This document shows positions 16,732 through 26,107 of a stretch of 64,000 nt of DNA, in pieces (position 1 is the stretch's first letter; each line of letters starts with the position of its first letter). The DNA lies in NCBI RefSeq assembly GCF_017309075.1, contig NZ_JAEMGS010000010.1, positions 1 through 64,000 on the forward strand. Reading direction: 5' to 3'. The notes below the pieces were generated by a model. The model had not been told where the DNA came from. It did no database searches and was given only the letters and a program-made list of their open reading frames with translations. The DNA is from Motiliproteus sp. SC1-56 (lineage in GTDB: Bacteria; Pseudomonadota; Gammaproteobacteria; Pseudomonadales; Balneatricaceae). The translations under genes were made by a program, and so were the position numbers.

Positions 16732-18948
16732 TCAGGGCTCCTGATCGCTTGGCGGGGACCCCGAGGGGTGGCGCGAACGGCTCAGGATGCGACCAGCACC
16801 GGCCTCGACCGCAGCTTCGGCAACCGCGGCTGAATCAAGGGTTTCACCCGCCCCCTCGGGCATACGGATACGAACCTCGGGATGGGCGAAGGTAATGCCG
16901 GCGTCCTGCAGGGCGTCGCGCACCCGGGTGTAGGCTTCCCGCCGCAACACCCATTGCTCGCCGGGCTTGGAGGTGAACTTCATCCGCACGATCAGCGCCG
17001 ACTCTTCCACCCGCGAAACCCCCTGGGATTTGAGGGGAAGCAGCAAATTGGGGCCCAGTTCCGGGTCCTGCTGCAACTCCTGCCCCACCTTCTTGACGAT
17101 CTTTCGAACCCGCTCGATGTCGGTGTCATAGGGCAAGCGAATCTCCATCTTCATGGTGACCCAGTCCCGGCTGAGGTTCTTGATCGTGGAAATGCTCCCG
17201 TAAGGCACCGTCTGCACAGCGCCCAGGTGGTGGCGTAGCTGCATCGAACGCAGAGAAATTTTCTCCACGGTCCCCCTCAGCTCGCCGGTTTCAATGTACT
17301 CCCCCCGTCTGAAGGCATCATCGACGAGAAAGAACACCCCTGATATCACGTCCTGCACCAGCTTCTGGGCGCCGAAACCGATCGCGATGCCCACCACACC
17401 AGCGCCGGCAATGAGCGGCCCGATCTCCACCCCAAACGCACTCAGCACACTGAGCACGGTAGTCACCACCAACAACACCAACAACATGCTGCGCAGCAAC
17501 GGCAACAGTGTTTCGGTGCGTGTGCCGCTGGTACCGCCCCCTTCACCGGGATCCAGGCTCCCGCTTTCGAGGCTGTCTGTAGGCTCCGGCAGATGACGTT
17601 CGATCGATGAGTAGATCAGCTGCCAGGCAAAGTAGGCCAACAGTAAAATCAGCAGGGTGTCCACCACCACCGACATCAGGCGCTCGGCCCCCAAATCACG
17701 CAGCAGCTCGAAGGTTCCGAGCCCCCAGGCCTCGGCCAGGGACAGCAAAGCGACCGCCACCATGATGACTCGCACACCGTTTTGCAGCACGCTGCGCATG
17801 CGCTTGCCGCGTTGCTCGAAGCTATGGGATTGGAACCAGGGTAACGCGGTCATACGTACCAGTAACTTTGCCAGCAGGCGGTCCACCAACGGAAACAGTA
17901 GCGTCACCCACCAGCTGAGACCCACCTTCGCTGCCAGGTCAGGGTTACCGGCCATCAGGTGGAATCCCCAGAGCGTCCACAGCAACATGAGCCAGGCTGA
18001 AAGCAGCCAGGGCCAGCTTTGCCGTATCAGTTGGGCCAGGGGCGTGGTGGCGGGGGCTTGCTGGCTCAGCAACTGCTGCAAGGGTTGGCGCTGCAGCCAG
18101 ACAATCGCGATGAGAATCAGGGTCAGGGTGGCACCGGAAACCACCCGCAGCACGGTGACCAGCTCGAGGGGAAAGCCGGTACCCTGCAGAAGTCCAATCA
18201 ACGCACGGTGAACCAGAAACAGGGCAGCAAACACCACCAAATAACGGTGTAACCGACGTGCCCGTTGGTTGCTGAGCGGAATCAGGCGTGAGCCTCCCGT
18301 GTCCCGCTCGGGATTCAGAATCCAGGCCGACACCATCGCCACCAGTCGCAGCCAAACGGCAGTGCTCAGAACGGCGCCGAAATAGAGCCCCACGGCACTG
18401 TTGTCATCCCTGGTGAGAAACAACAGCGACAGGGCAATGGCAAAGATGGCCAGGCGAATCAGGCTGACCCCCATGCCCACCAGGTTGGCGCAGAACGTTT
18501 CGAACCAGCTGCGGAACTGCTGCTGACGGGCCCCGCGTACCATGCGGTTTATAGGAATACTGAGCAGACGTTCGATCAGGTAGGCGGCAACGAGGGCGAA
18601 AAGCGTGTAAAACACCAGCATCTGCCCGGAATCAAAACGGCTGCTTTCGATGATCTGATCGATAACAACCGCCAACCGGTCGTCCGCCTGGGGCCAGCTG
18701 TCGCGCAACAATCGCATCTGTTGCTGCAACTGGCTGCGCGCCGCGTCAAAGGAAAATGATTCTGTAGGGACCTGATCCTGCTGCGCCTGCAACATCTGGT
18801 GCAGCTGCTCACGCACCTCTTTGTCGGTCATCGAGGCCATTGCCTCCGGGGCCGTCGCTGCGGGGTTAGCGACTGTGCAAAGCGGCAGCAGGAAGAGCAG
18901 CAACGCAAGCAACGCGCGCCATCCTTGGACAAGAGTAGACGGTGTCAT
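16732..18948 (-). CDS. large MscS-family mechanosensitive ion channel
   Basis: A 738-residue protein: signal peptide (about 1-28), a periplasmic helical region (VREQLHQMLQAQQDQ…), then about eight to ten hydrophobic segments. The C-terminal MscS domain (about 480-690) has the pore helix GPLIAGAGVVGIAIGFGAQK and the beta domain with RRGEYIETGELRGTVEKISLR. This MscK/YbiO-like arrangement is known to gate under membrane tension and release osmolytes. A second cytosolic segment with PEVRIRMPEG is the usual C-terminal alpha/beta part. It converges with the PLD-family gene across a 60-bp gap. Confidence 0.92.
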   Translation of the reverse strand: MTPSTLVQGWRALLALLLFLLPLCTVANPAATAPEAMASMTDKEVREQLHQMLQAQQDQVPTESFSFDAARSQLQQQMRLLRDSWPQADDRLAVVIDQIIESSRFDSGQMLVFYTLFALVAAYLIERLLSIPINRMVRGARQQQFRSWFETFCANLVGMGVSLIRLAIFAIALSLLFLTRDDNSAVGLYFGAVLSTAVWLRLVAMVSAWILNPERDTGGSRLIPLSNQRARRLHRYLVVFAALFLVHRALIGLLQGTGFPLELVTVLRVVSGATLTLILIAIVWLQRQPLQQLLSQQAPATTPLAQLIRQSWPWLLSAWLMLLWTLWGFHLMAGNPDLAAKVGLSWWVTLLFPLVDRLLAKLLVRMTALPWFQSHSFEQRGKRMRSVLQNGVRVIMVAVALLSLAEAWGLGTFELLRDLGAERLMSVVVDTLLILLLAYFAWQLIYSSIERHLPEPTDSLESGSLDPGEGGGTSGTRTETLLPLLRSMLLVLLVVTTVLSVLSAFGVEIGPLIAGAGVVGIAIGFGAQKLVQDVISGVFFLVDDAFRRGEYIETGELRGTVEKISLRSMQLRHHLGAVQTVPYGSISTIKNLSRDWVTMKMEIRLPYDTDIERVRKIVKKVGQELQQDPELGPNLLLPLKSQGVSRVEESALIVRMKFTSKPGEQWVLRREAYTRVRDALQDAGITFAHPEVRIRMPEGAGETLDSAAVAEAAVEAGAGRILSRSRHPSGSPPSDQEP

Positions 18949-19050
18949 GGCGAATCCGTTGTGAACCGTTTTTTGCTTAGTTTAGTTGGCTTTGCCGCAT
19001 TGGGACGCCACAGCAACTGCTCTACTCAGCTTCCATGGCGCCTATGCGCC

Positions 19051-19067
19051 CCTTGCCCGGGGCAAGG
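19051..19067. repeat. 7-bp inverted repeat upstream of an outer-membrane protein gene
   Basis: CCTTGCC and GGCAAGG flank a 3-base loop in the 264-bp gap between the divergent MscS gene and the gene at 19213. It may be an operator or a leader hairpin; no T-run follows. Nothing else clear is seen in the gap. Confidence 0.35.
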
Positions 19068-19212
19068 CACCTGCTGGGGCATCAAAGTCGAAGCCGTCCC
19101 GTCGGGGCGAAGAGCCTAGGCTGGGCTAAAGTATTCGATGGGCAAAACCGGTGTACCGGCCATCTGCCGATGAATCCCCGGGACGCCTAATCCATCAACC
19201 TCGGTACTGCGT

Positions 19213-20010
19213 ATGATTTCTTCTAAAAGCTACCTTACGGGTGCAGCGCTCAGCCTGAGCCTGATGCCGGCCGTTGCATCGGCTCAGTCTGACGCCGACC
19301 TCGCCCAGCAACTCGCTAATCCGGTCGCCAACCTTATCAGCGTGCCACTGCAGCTCAATTACGACCACCGGATCGGTGCCGACGACGGGAATCGCTGGAC
19401 CTTAAACATTCAACCGGTCGTACCAACCGATTTCAGCGAAAGTACCCTGCTCATCTCGCGCACCATCGTGCCATTGGTCCACCAGGAAGACACCCGGCCG
19501 GGAGAGTCCAGCGAAGGCGGCATCGGGGACGTGGTCCAGAGTTTCTTCTTTTCACCGAAAGACAGCGGCAGCCTGACATGGGGCGTTGGGCCTGTGTTCC
19601 TGCTTCCCACCGCCACCGACGATGACCTGGGCAGCGAGAAATGGGGAGCGGGCCCGACAGCCGTCGCACTCTACCAGGCCGGCCCCTGGACGGTCGGTGC
19701 GCTGGGTAACCATATCTGGTCTTTTGCCGGCTCCGATAACCGCCGCGACGTGGATGTCACTTTCGTACAACCCTTTGTCAATTACACGACCCCGAACGCC
19801 ACCAGCTTCTTTGCAAACCTTGAGGCAACCCATGACTGGGAATCCAGGGAGTGGGCGATTCCCATCAACATCGGCGTCAACCAATTGCTAAAGATCGGCC
19901 AGCAATCGGTGCAGATTGGCGCGGGCCTGCGTCACTGGCTCGACTCAACGCCCGGGGGGCCAGAGGACTGGGGGCTGCGGTTCAACCTCGTCTTTCTTTT
20001 CCCAAAATAA
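19213..20010 (+). CDS. putative outer-membrane beta-barrel protein (transporter-like)
   Basis: A 265-residue protein with an N-terminal signal peptide (cleavage after ASA, about residue 24). The remainder alternates short amphipathic beta strands and turns, ends in an aromatic/hydrophobic strand (LRFNLVFLFPK), and matches the proteins often auto-named 'neuromedin U' or 'transporter' in proteobacteria. Family segments are NPVANLISVPLQLNYD near 36-51, GIGDVVQSFFFSP, and WGVGPVFLLPTATDD. It probably forms a small outer-membrane channel; the substrate is unknown. It appears monocistronic. Confidence 0.7.
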   Translation: MISSKSYLTGAALSLSLMPAVASAQSDADLAQQLANPVANLISVPLQLNYDHRIGADDGNRWTLNIQPVVPTDFSESTLLISRTIVPLVHQEDTRPGESSEGGIGDVVQSFFFSPKDSGSLTWGVGPVFLLPTATDDDLGSEKWGAGPTAVALYQAGPWTVGALGNHIWSFAGSDNRRDVDVTFVQPFVNYTTPNATSFFANLEATHDWESREWAIPINIGVNQLLKIGQQSVQIGAGLRHWLDSTPGGPEDWGLRFNLVFLFPK

Positions 20011-20317
20011 GCGACCACTGAGTCCCTCTCAAACACCCGCCGCAGATGAGGCGCAGGCAACGAGTCGGACAGGAGGCAAGGCCAGAACTCACACCTCTTT
20101 CCCCGGGACTGAGGCTTAGGTGCGCGGTAGATTCAGGTCGAAGAAGGTTTGATCAAAGGAAGAAGGTTTGATCAACAAGGAAGGCGTCTAGGGACAAGAC
20201 TCAACGCCCCTGGCAACGGGGCGTTGAATATCGATTACGATAAAAGGTCGCGGAAAAATCACCACCGGCAACCTTGGCCTGCACCGGCCAAGGTTGCCGT
20301 ACTCGCCTGGTCAGCCT
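20011..20317. other. 307-bp gap with tandem repeat and two perfect hairpins
   Basis: This stretch between convergent genes has no credible gene. It holds a 17-bp sequence (GAAGAAGGTTTGATCAA) repeated at 20140 and 20159 with a 19-bp period. A perfect 10-bp-stem hairpin (TCAACGCCCC/GGGGCGTTGA) lies at 20201-20227, and a 14-bp-stem hairpin at 20266-20299. The first hairpin could end the outer-membrane protein transcript. Confidence 0.7.
20254..20299 (-). terminator. terminator of the OmpA/DUF4398 operon
   Basis: CGGCAACCTTGGCC (20266-20279) and GGCCAAGGTTGCCG (20286-20299) form a perfect 14-bp stem with a 6-base loop. On the minus strand it is followed after 7 bases by ATTTTT (A-run at 20254-20258 on the plus strand). 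It starts 18 bp past the OmpA-family stop codon. Confidence 0.65.
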
Positions 20318-21124
20318 CTACCGGCTCTTGATGTTACCTTCTTTATCCGAGATCACGATCTCGACGCGGCGGTTCAGCTGGCGGCCGGCCTTGGTGTCGT
20401 TGCTGGCCACGGGGTAGGCTTCCCCGTAGCCTTGCACCTCTACCCGGTCACTGGCAATGCCCTCACCCAAGAGGGCGTCGTAAACGGCCATGGCGCGAAG
20501 CTCGGAGAGTTTCTGGTTGTAATCTTCATCACCGGTGCTGTCGGTGTAGCCTTCAACGCGCACCCGACGCTCCTCGTACTGCTGCATAAACTCCGCGAGG
20601 CTGGCGATGGTTCGCTCGCCAGATGCCTTGAGCTTGGTTTCGTTCAGGTCAAACAGGACATCACCCAATGTGAGCACCATGCCGCGGTCGGTTTTCTCGG
20701 CTTTCAACGCTTCCATCTGCGCGCGCAGCGCTTCCGCTTCCTGACTTTTCATCTCCAGCATCAGCTGGTTGCGGCGGGCGTCGACCTCGTCACGACGCTC
20801 CTTGGCGGCGTTGATATCGCTTTCCAGGGCAGCACGGCGCCCCTGCTGCTGGGCGATTTCGCCATGACGCAGCGCCAGATAGGCAGCCTGCTCGACCTCT
20901 TCCACGTCAGCCCCATCCTCCAGCAACGCCTCGGCTCTTTCGAGCTCCTCCTTGGCGCTGCGCATCTGGCTGGCGCCGCTGCGAGCGACATCCGGATCCT
21001 GCTCAATCGCCGAGTAGGTGGCCCTGGCTTCTTCGAGTTTTGCGTTGCTGGGCGGCGTGCTGGCACAACCTATCATCAAGCTGGTCAGCCCGACCGCGAC
21101 CACAATCGAATAGATACGATTCAT
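20318..21124 (-). CDS. OmpA-family lipoprotein with DUF4398 domain
   Basis: A 268-residue envelope protein. A lipoprotein signal (VGLTSLMIGC, Cys20) is followed by a DUF4398 helical domain (about 28-90), a long coiled coil (ALESDINAAKERRDEV…EALRAQMEALKAEK, about 90-150), and an OmpA C-terminal peptidoglycan-binding domain (155-262). The last contains VRVEGYTDSTGDEDYNQKLS and the NRRVEI arginine. It should bridge the outer membrane and peptidoglycan. It is 18 bp downstream of a second DUF4398 lipoprotein gene in a two-gene operon. Confidence 0.9.
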   Translation of the reverse strand: MNRIYSIVVAVGLTSLMIGCASTPPSNAKLEEARATYSAIEQDPDVARSGASQMRSAKEELERAEALLEDGADVEEVEQAAYLALRHGEIAQQQGRRAALESDINAAKERRDEVDARRNQLMLEMKSQEAEALRAQMEALKAEKTDRGMVLTLGDVLFDLNETKLKASGERTIASLAEFMQQYEERRVRVEGYTDSTGDEDYNQKLSELRAMAVYDALLGEGIASDRVEVQGYGEAYPVASNDTKAGRQLNRRVEIVISDKEGNIKSR

Positions 21125-21142
21125 GATATTGATCTCCTTGCG

Positions 21143-21526
21143 TTACTGTTTCTGCATTTCCATGTCGAGCTGTTTTTTCAATTCTTCGATGTTGGCGTTG
21201 ATCTCGTCCATCACGATCTGCGCCTTCGCCGTCTCTGACTGCGCGGCAGCCAGTTGGGCATCAACCTCGGCCTGCTCCAGAAGCGCCTTCGCCTGTTCGT
21301 ACTCCTCTTCTTCCATCAGCTTGCGCGCATCAGCCAGTTTATTCTGCGCCTGGTTAAGCAGGACCGGCTCGTGCTTCCGGGCATTGGCCTCTTCCGCCTG
21401 CCGAATGGCTGCTTCGGCGAGTTGCATCTCGCTGTCTGGCCTCGGCCCTGGGCCTGAGCAAGCCGCCAGGGTTGCGGACATGCCCAGAAGGACGATCATC
21501 CGCGGTATACGATTGCGCTGTTTCAT
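21143..21526 (-). CDS. DUF4398-domain lipoprotein
   Basis: A 127-residue protein with a lipoprotein signal (GMSATLAACSG, Cys23) and an almost wholly helical, Glu/Ala/Gln-rich mature part. The DUF4398 pattern is AEAAIRQAEEANA…PVLLNQAQNKLADARKLMEEEEYEQAKALLEQAEVDAQLA. It ends in a second helix (MDEINANIEELKKQLDMEMQKQ) and probably forms a helical bundle or coiled coil with its downstream OmpA partner, which has a related N-terminal domain. The role of the family is not established. Confidence 0.85.
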   Translation of the reverse strand: MKQRNRIPRMIVLLGMSATLAACSGPGPRPDSEMQLAEAAIRQAEEANARKHEPVLLNQAQNKLADARKLMEEEEYEQAKALLEQAEVDAQLAAAQSETAKAQIVMDEINANIEELKKQLDMEMQKQ

Positions 21527-21873
21527 AAAAGACTCCCCTGTCTACGATCGACCGTCGTCCGACGGAACAAGCAACGTTATTCAAACAATGTTGTTGCGTT
21601 TTAGTAACGCACCCGGAGTAACTATAGCAGTGGATTAGAAAGCCAAGACAAACCTGCGAGTGCAATGATCTTCTCGAAAAAGGCCTATTTTTTGCCCTGA
21701 ATTTCACGTCAAAATCAGCCCAGCTGGACGGCAAAAAAAGGGCCAAGTGCGCGTTGAACGGGAGCGCTGTATGCTCTCGCTGAGCAAGCGGCTCTATTCA
21801 AGCCCAGGTCAAGCCCAGATCAAGCCCAGCGCCACCTTCGGCGCTAAGTTCGAACAGCAAGCCGCCAGCGGGT
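21527..21873. other. 347-bp gap with triple 11-bp repeat and hairpin
   Basis: No credible gene. Three tandem 11-bp units TCAAGCCCAG(G/A/C) occupy 21798-21830, immediately followed by an inverted repeat AGCGCC/GGCGCT (21828-21845). Closer to the DUF4398 gene an inverted repeat TGCGTT-TTAGT-AACGCA lies near 21595-21611, in the likely promoter region. The A+T-rich segment around 21640-21735 has no identifiable element. Confidence 0.6.
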
Positions 21874-22665
21874 TCAATTCATATAGACCGCTTGAAAGGT
21901 TAGCAGTACCTGATTCTGCTGGTTAAACAGAACCAGTTTTTCCCCGGTAATTTCATAATGGGTTGTCGCCAGCAGAGCCTCGCTGAGTGCCTGCTCCTGC
22001 GCCATCCCGTCCATGCACATCTTTCGGGTGTTGGCGATCCCTTCAAAGCGTAAAGCCTTTGGGGGCGCTGTCACGTATTGGCCGGTAAACTGGTTGCAAC
22101 CCAGAAAGCCGCTAACCCGACCGTCCATATAAAGCCGCATGTTGGGCTCGCGGGCGCCAACGGTCACGGCCTTGCCCCCCAGGGTGATGGCTTTCCAGTA
22201 GGTATTGGTCAAACTCGAATCCGGGATCCTGGCTTTTTGTAGCATGACCTTGACGGGCGTGGCGGGCGCCCCGTTGCTGAAAGGATCCGTGTGCTCGGTG
22301 GTGGTATAGCGTAGTTTCCCGTCCTGGGAGATCTGGGCCCTTAGGTTGTAGCGCATGTTGGCGACCACCTGACCGGCATCGTAGCTCAGTTCAACCCGGT
22401 ATGGCGGCCCACCTGCAATCGGCACCGTTTTGCTGGCCAGCACCTTGGCAGGCACATCCATGCGCGACACATCCGCCAGGGTAACGGTGAGCTCGGAGCC
22501 CGGCGGCAACATACTGCGATCACGGTAAAAGGCTTCGACTTCCAACGTGCTCATCTGGGGCTCTGCTCCCGTCTCTTGTGGCGTTTGATCCATCGTGCTG
22601 CTGCACGCCCCCAGCAAAAGGCTGGCTAGGGCCGCAATCGGCAGGCCCCGCTTTACGCTCATCAT
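21874..22665 (-). CDS. YbaY-META two-domain lipoprotein
   Basis: A 263-residue lipoprotein (signal with lipobox LLGAC, Cys21). Residues about 38-148 match the YbaY domain (LEVEAFYRDRSMLPPGSELTVTLADVS…GGPPYRVELSYD). Residues about 150-262 form a META/HslJ-like domain (LTNTYWKAITLGGKAV…RVSGFLGCNQFTGQYV…RKMCMDGMAQEQALSEALL). YbaY is an outer-membrane lipoprotein in E. coli, and META proteins are linked to stress and antibiotic tolerance. It appears monocistronic, with no clear intrinsic terminator after the stop. Confidence 0.88.
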   Translation of the reverse strand: MMSVKRGLPIAALASLLLGACSSTMDQTPQETGAEPQMSTLEVEAFYRDRSMLPPGSELTVTLADVSRMDVPAKVLASKTVPIAGGPPYRVELSYDAGQVVANMRYNLRAQISQDGKLRYTTTEHTDPFSNGAPATPVKVMLQKARIPDSSLTNTYWKAITLGGKAVTVGAREPNMRLYMDGRVSGFLGCNQFTGQYVTAPPKALRFEGIANTRKMCMDGMAQEQALSEALLATTHYEITGEKLVLFNQQNQVLLTFQAVYMN

Positions 22666-22880
22666 AGTGGTCCCTCAACTCTGTCACCGCTCTCTTCGTT
22701 AACCAAATGTCGAGCCCGGCCCTTGTTAGGCACGCCGCTGACGCTTACTTAATTTAGTCAAAATAACGGGAGCATGAGCGACCGCATGCCCCTGGTCAGG
22801 CACGCTTGTCGGGAACGGCTAATGCAATTTCAAACGGAGGATGCGGAGCGGTCTGTTTCGGCAGGCCCTTAGACGGGCAT

Positions 22881-22914
22881 AAAAAAGCCGTCGCATAAAA
22901 GCGACGGCTTTTTA
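22881..22914 (-). terminator. terminator of fabV
   Basis: AAAAAGCCGTCGC and GCGACGGCTTTTT form a long perfect stem with a short A/T loop, flanked by A and T runs, so it can work on both strands. It lies just after the fabV stop codon at 22938. Confidence 0.85.
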
Positions 22915-22937
22915 AACTTAACGGTTTTAGCGCTGTT

Positions 22938-24137
22938 TTAGACTTCGACCACGTCGAAGTCTACCTGCGGATCGACGTCAGCCTCGTAGTCCACCCCTTC
23001 AACGCCGAACCCGAACAGGCGCAGGAATTCATCCTTGTAGCCCTGGTAATCGGTCTCCTCGAACAGGTTTTCGGTGGTCACACGCGGCCAGATTTCACGG
23101 CAGGCGTCCTGCACTTCGGGGCGCAGCTCCCAGTCATCCATGCGGATCCGGTTGCTGTCGTCCAGGTTGGACACCTCACCCGACGCGCTGAACAGCTGGG
23201 TGCGGAACAGGCGGTCGATCTGCTCCATGCAGCCTTCGTGCAGTCCCTTCTCTTTCATGACTTTGAAAGCCATGGCGATGTAGAGCGGCATCACCGGAAT
23301 TGCGGAGCTGGCCTGGGTAACCACGCTCTTGAGCACCGCCACGTTGGCACCACCACCCTGTTTCGCCAGGCGGGCATTGATCGCGCCGGCAGCCCGGTCA
23401 AGGTCCATCTTGGCCTTACCCAGAGCACCGTCCCAGTAAATCGGCCAGGTGATGTCAGTACCGATATAGCTGTAGGAAACCGAGCGGCAACCCTCGGCCA
23501 GTACGCCGGCCTTATCCAGCGCATCGATCCACAGCTCCCAGTCCTCTCCACCCATGACGGTGACGGTATCAGCGATTTCCTGCTCGGTCGCCGGCTCCAC
23601 CTCCGCCTCGATAATGCGGTCCTTGTTGGTGTCCACGGCGGTCGAGCGGTAGGGCTCGCCGATGGGCTTGAGACAGGAGCGAACCACTTCACCGGTATCA
23701 GGCAGCTTACGCACCGGGGAAGCCAGGGAATAGACCACCAGATCCACCTGACCCATGTCTTCTTTGATCAGCTCGATCGCTCTCTGCTTGGCCTCGTGAG
23801 AGAAGGCGTCGCCATTGATGCTTTTGCTGTAAAGCCCTTCGGCCTTGGCCGCCTTGTCAAAGGCAGCGGAATTGTACCAGCCAGCCGTGCCGGGCTTTTT
23901 CTCTGTCCCCGGCTTCTCAAAGAAGACCCCGAGGGTAGCAGCGCCACAGCCAAAGGCAGCCGCAATGCGCGAGCTCAGGCCGTAGCCGCTGGAGGACCCG
24001 ATCACCAGCACCCGCTTGGGCCCGTCGATCGGACCCTTGGCCTTGGTGTACTGAATCTGCTGCTGAACGTTGGCCGCACAACCTTCCGGGTGGGTGGTGG
24101 TGCAGATAAATCCACGAATTTTTGGCTTGATGATCAC
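22938..24137 (-). CDS. fabV: NADH-dependent enoyl-ACP/enoyl-CoA reductase FabV
   Basis: A 399-residue reductase of the FabV/TER family, longer than FabI. It starts with the typical [20 protein letters not shown]. The NAD-binding glycine motif is [17 protein letters not shown] near 48-64. The active-site Tyr-(X8)-Lys is in the segment [14 protein letters not shown] (about Y235-K244), and the C-terminal [10 protein letters not shown] is also conserved. It performs the last reduction of each fatty-acid elongation cycle in the cytoplasm and is known to be little affected by triclosan. It is flanked by intrinsic terminators and appears monocistronic. Confidence 0.97.
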   Translation of the reverse strand: MIIKPKIRGFICTTTHPEGCAANVQQQIQYTKAKGPIDGPKRVLVIGSSSGYGLSSRIAAAFGCGAATLGVFFEKPGTEKKPGTAGWYNSAAFDKAAKAEGLYSKSINGDAFSHEAKQRAIELIKEDMGQVDLVVYSLASPVRKLPDTGEVVRSCLKPIGEPYRSTAVDTNKDRIIEAEVEPATEQEIADTVTVMGGEDWELWIDALDKAGVLAEGCRSVSYSYIGTDITWPIYWDGALGKAKMDLDRAAGAINARLAKQGGGANVAVLKSVVTQASSAIPVMPLYIAMAFKVMKEKGLHEGCMEQIDRLFRTQLFSASGEVSNLDDSNRIRMDDWELRPEVQDACREIWPRVTTENLFEETDYQGYKDEFLRLFGFGVEGVDYEADVDPQVDFDVVEV

Positions 24138-24203
24138 GGTAAAGAACGCCTTGTGTTCTGGGATGTATTGATTTTAGCCGCCCATTATACCCCGCAGAAC
24201 GCG

Positions 24204-24237
24204 GAAAAACCTACCGCCCCGCTCCCGGGGGGATAGG
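24204..24237 (-). terminator. terminator of the chemoreceptor gene
   Basis: CCTACCGCCCCG and CGGGGGGATAGG (24210-24237) form an imperfect G+C-rich stem with a short loop; on the minus strand TTTTT follows directly. It lies 15 bp beyond the stop codon of the gene at 24252. Confidence 0.75.
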
Positions 24238-24251
24238 CTCCCCTTGCTGGT

Positions 24252-25865
24252 TCAATGGGTTTTAAACTGCCCCAGTTGCATCGATAACTCGCCAGCCAGG
24301 CTGTTGACCCGCCCGCTGATCTGGTTGGACTCCTCGGCATCGCTACGGGTGCGGTTGGCCTCATCGCTGATATTAATCACATTGCGACCGATATCTTCAG
24401 CCACTTTGCTCTGCTCCTCAGCCGCCGTGGCGATCTGCTGTGCCATGTCGGCAATGGTCCCGACAGCCTGGGTGATCCGTCCCAGCGCTTCGCCCGCCCG
24501 GGCCGCCTGGGTCGAGCAGGAGTCCGCCTGGGTGCGACTGCGGTTCATGGCGCTGACTGCACCCTTGGCCCCACTCTGGAGCCGTTCGATCATCTGCTGG
24601 ATTTCGTCGGTGGACTCCTGGGTGCGCTGGGCCAGGGTACGCACCTCGTCGGCGACAACGGCAAACCCGCGTCCGTGTTCGCCGGCCCGCGCCGCCTCGA
24701 TCGCCGCATTCAGCGCCAGCAGGTTGGTCTGCTCGGCCACCCCGCGAATCACATCCAACACGGTGCCGATGTTATCGGTTTCCTTCTCCAGCGCTTCAAG
24801 AGCGCCGCCGGCCTGCTCCACTTCCCCGGTCAGGGTCTGGATCGCACCGATGGTCCCGCCGACAACGCTCTCCCCCTCCCGGGCTTCGCTGTCGGCATCC
24901 TTCGCCGCCTGGGCCGCCTGCTCGGCGTTGCAGGCCACTTCCTGCACCGTCGACTGCATCTCGGTCATTGCCGTGGCCACCTGATCTGCCTCGCTCTGCA
25001 GCCGCTGCATCCCCGCCAGGGTGGTGTCAGCCACCCGGGACAACTCGCCACTGGCCGTGCCCAACTGTTCAGTGTCACCGGTAAAGCGCTCGATCAGCTG
25101 ACGGATGTTCTCCACAAACTGGTTGAACTGCCCGGCCACCAGCGCCACCTCGTCCTTACCTTCGTCGTCAAGGCGTACCGTCAGGTCCCGGGCGCCGGAG
25201 GCCACGTTGGCCATCGAGCGGTTCAGCTGGTTCATGGCGCCGATTACCCGCCGGTAAAGCAGTATCAGGCAGGCCCCCAGCAACAGGGCAATGACGACGC
25301 TAGTCGTAAGCACCACCATGCCAGCATGGTGGATAGAGGTTTCCGCTTTTTGTGCCGAAGCCTCCAGTTCCGTCTCCACCTCACCCGCAAGCCCCTCCAG
25401 CGCCGTGGCCAGTGCAGAAGAAACGTCGTCGAAACCGCCCGGTCCCCGCATGATGGCGTTGCCCGCTTCGGTGCCCTCACGCACGTAAGCGCGCGCCATC
25501 TTGACGCCCATATCGTGAAGGTCGCTCACCTGCCCTTTCAGCACTTCGACCCGCGAAGCCAACTCCGGTGCCTCTTCGGCAAGCTGCATCAGGCTGGCGT
25601 GGGCACCCTCGAGGCTGGCCCGGGCTTCGGCCATCGCCTCCTCGTCCCGGGTGGCCCCCACGTCGGTGAGAAACTGCTGTATCTGGACCACGTAATAACG
25701 GGTGTTTTTAATGGCGATAACCGCGTGCCCCTGCTCCGTCTCCTCCTGGATCGCGCTCTTAGTGGACTGCAACTGTGCCTGGGTGGCCAGGTAAAGGACC
25801 ACCAGGGCAATCAGGGTCAGTCCCAGGGTTATCTGCAGCATCCGTTTGATGGTTAACATCGCCAT
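24252..25865 (-). CDS. methyl-accepting chemotaxis protein
   Basis: A 537-residue chemoreceptor when started at 25865, where GAGGGAG precedes the ATG; an in-frame ATG at 25916 has a weaker site. TM1 ([16 protein letters not shown]) is followed by a periplasmic helical sensor domain of about 140 residues, then TM2 ([20 protein letters not shown]), HAMP and the signalling domain. The highly conserved hairpin tip is [20 protein letters not shown]…[18 protein letters not shown]. It should pass ligand information to CheA/CheW. No C-terminal pentapeptide for CheR docking is visible, and no che gene adjoins it. Confidence 0.93.
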   Translation of the reverse strand: MAMLTIKRMLQITLGLTLIALVVLYLATQAQLQSTKSAIQEETEQGHAVIAIKNTRYYVVQIQQFLTDVGATRDEEAMAEARASLEGAHASLMQLAEEAPELASRVEVLKGQVSDLHDMGVKMARAYVREGTEAGNAIMRGPGGFDDVSSALATALEGLAGEVETELEASAQKAETSIHHAGMVVLTTSVVIALLLGACLILLYRRVIGAMNQLNRSMANVASGARDLTVRLDDEGKDEVALVAGQFNQFVENIRQLIERFTGDTEQLGTASGELSRVADTTLAGMQRLQSEADQVATAMTEMQSTVQEVACNAEQAAQAAKDADSEAREGESVVGGTIGAIQTLTGEVEQAGGALEALEKETDNIGTVLDVIRGVAEQTNLLALNAAIEAARAGEHGRGFAVVADEVRTLAQRTQESTDEIQQMIERLQSGAKGAVSAMNRSRTQADSCSTQAARAGEALGRITQAVGTIADMAQQIATAAEEQSKVAEDIGRNVINISDEANRTRSDAEESNQISGRVNSLAGELSMQLGQFKTH

Positions 25866-26107
25866 GTAGGGCACTCCCTCATCTATTCGCCGTCGACCGG
25901 CAACCGGTTTCTTCATGAGATAAAGCCCTTAAGCTACCACAATTACGCTTGGACAAAAGATTGATTTGAATCATCTTTAATGCCCGAACGAAGGGAGCGG
26001 ACGGCGCCACCGGGCGGCGAGAAGCTCCCCGGAGGATTTTGACCAATTGGACTGTTAGCAGGGGGGGGATTCGGGGTGATTCGGGGCAATTAAGGGGAGG
26101 CGAAAAC

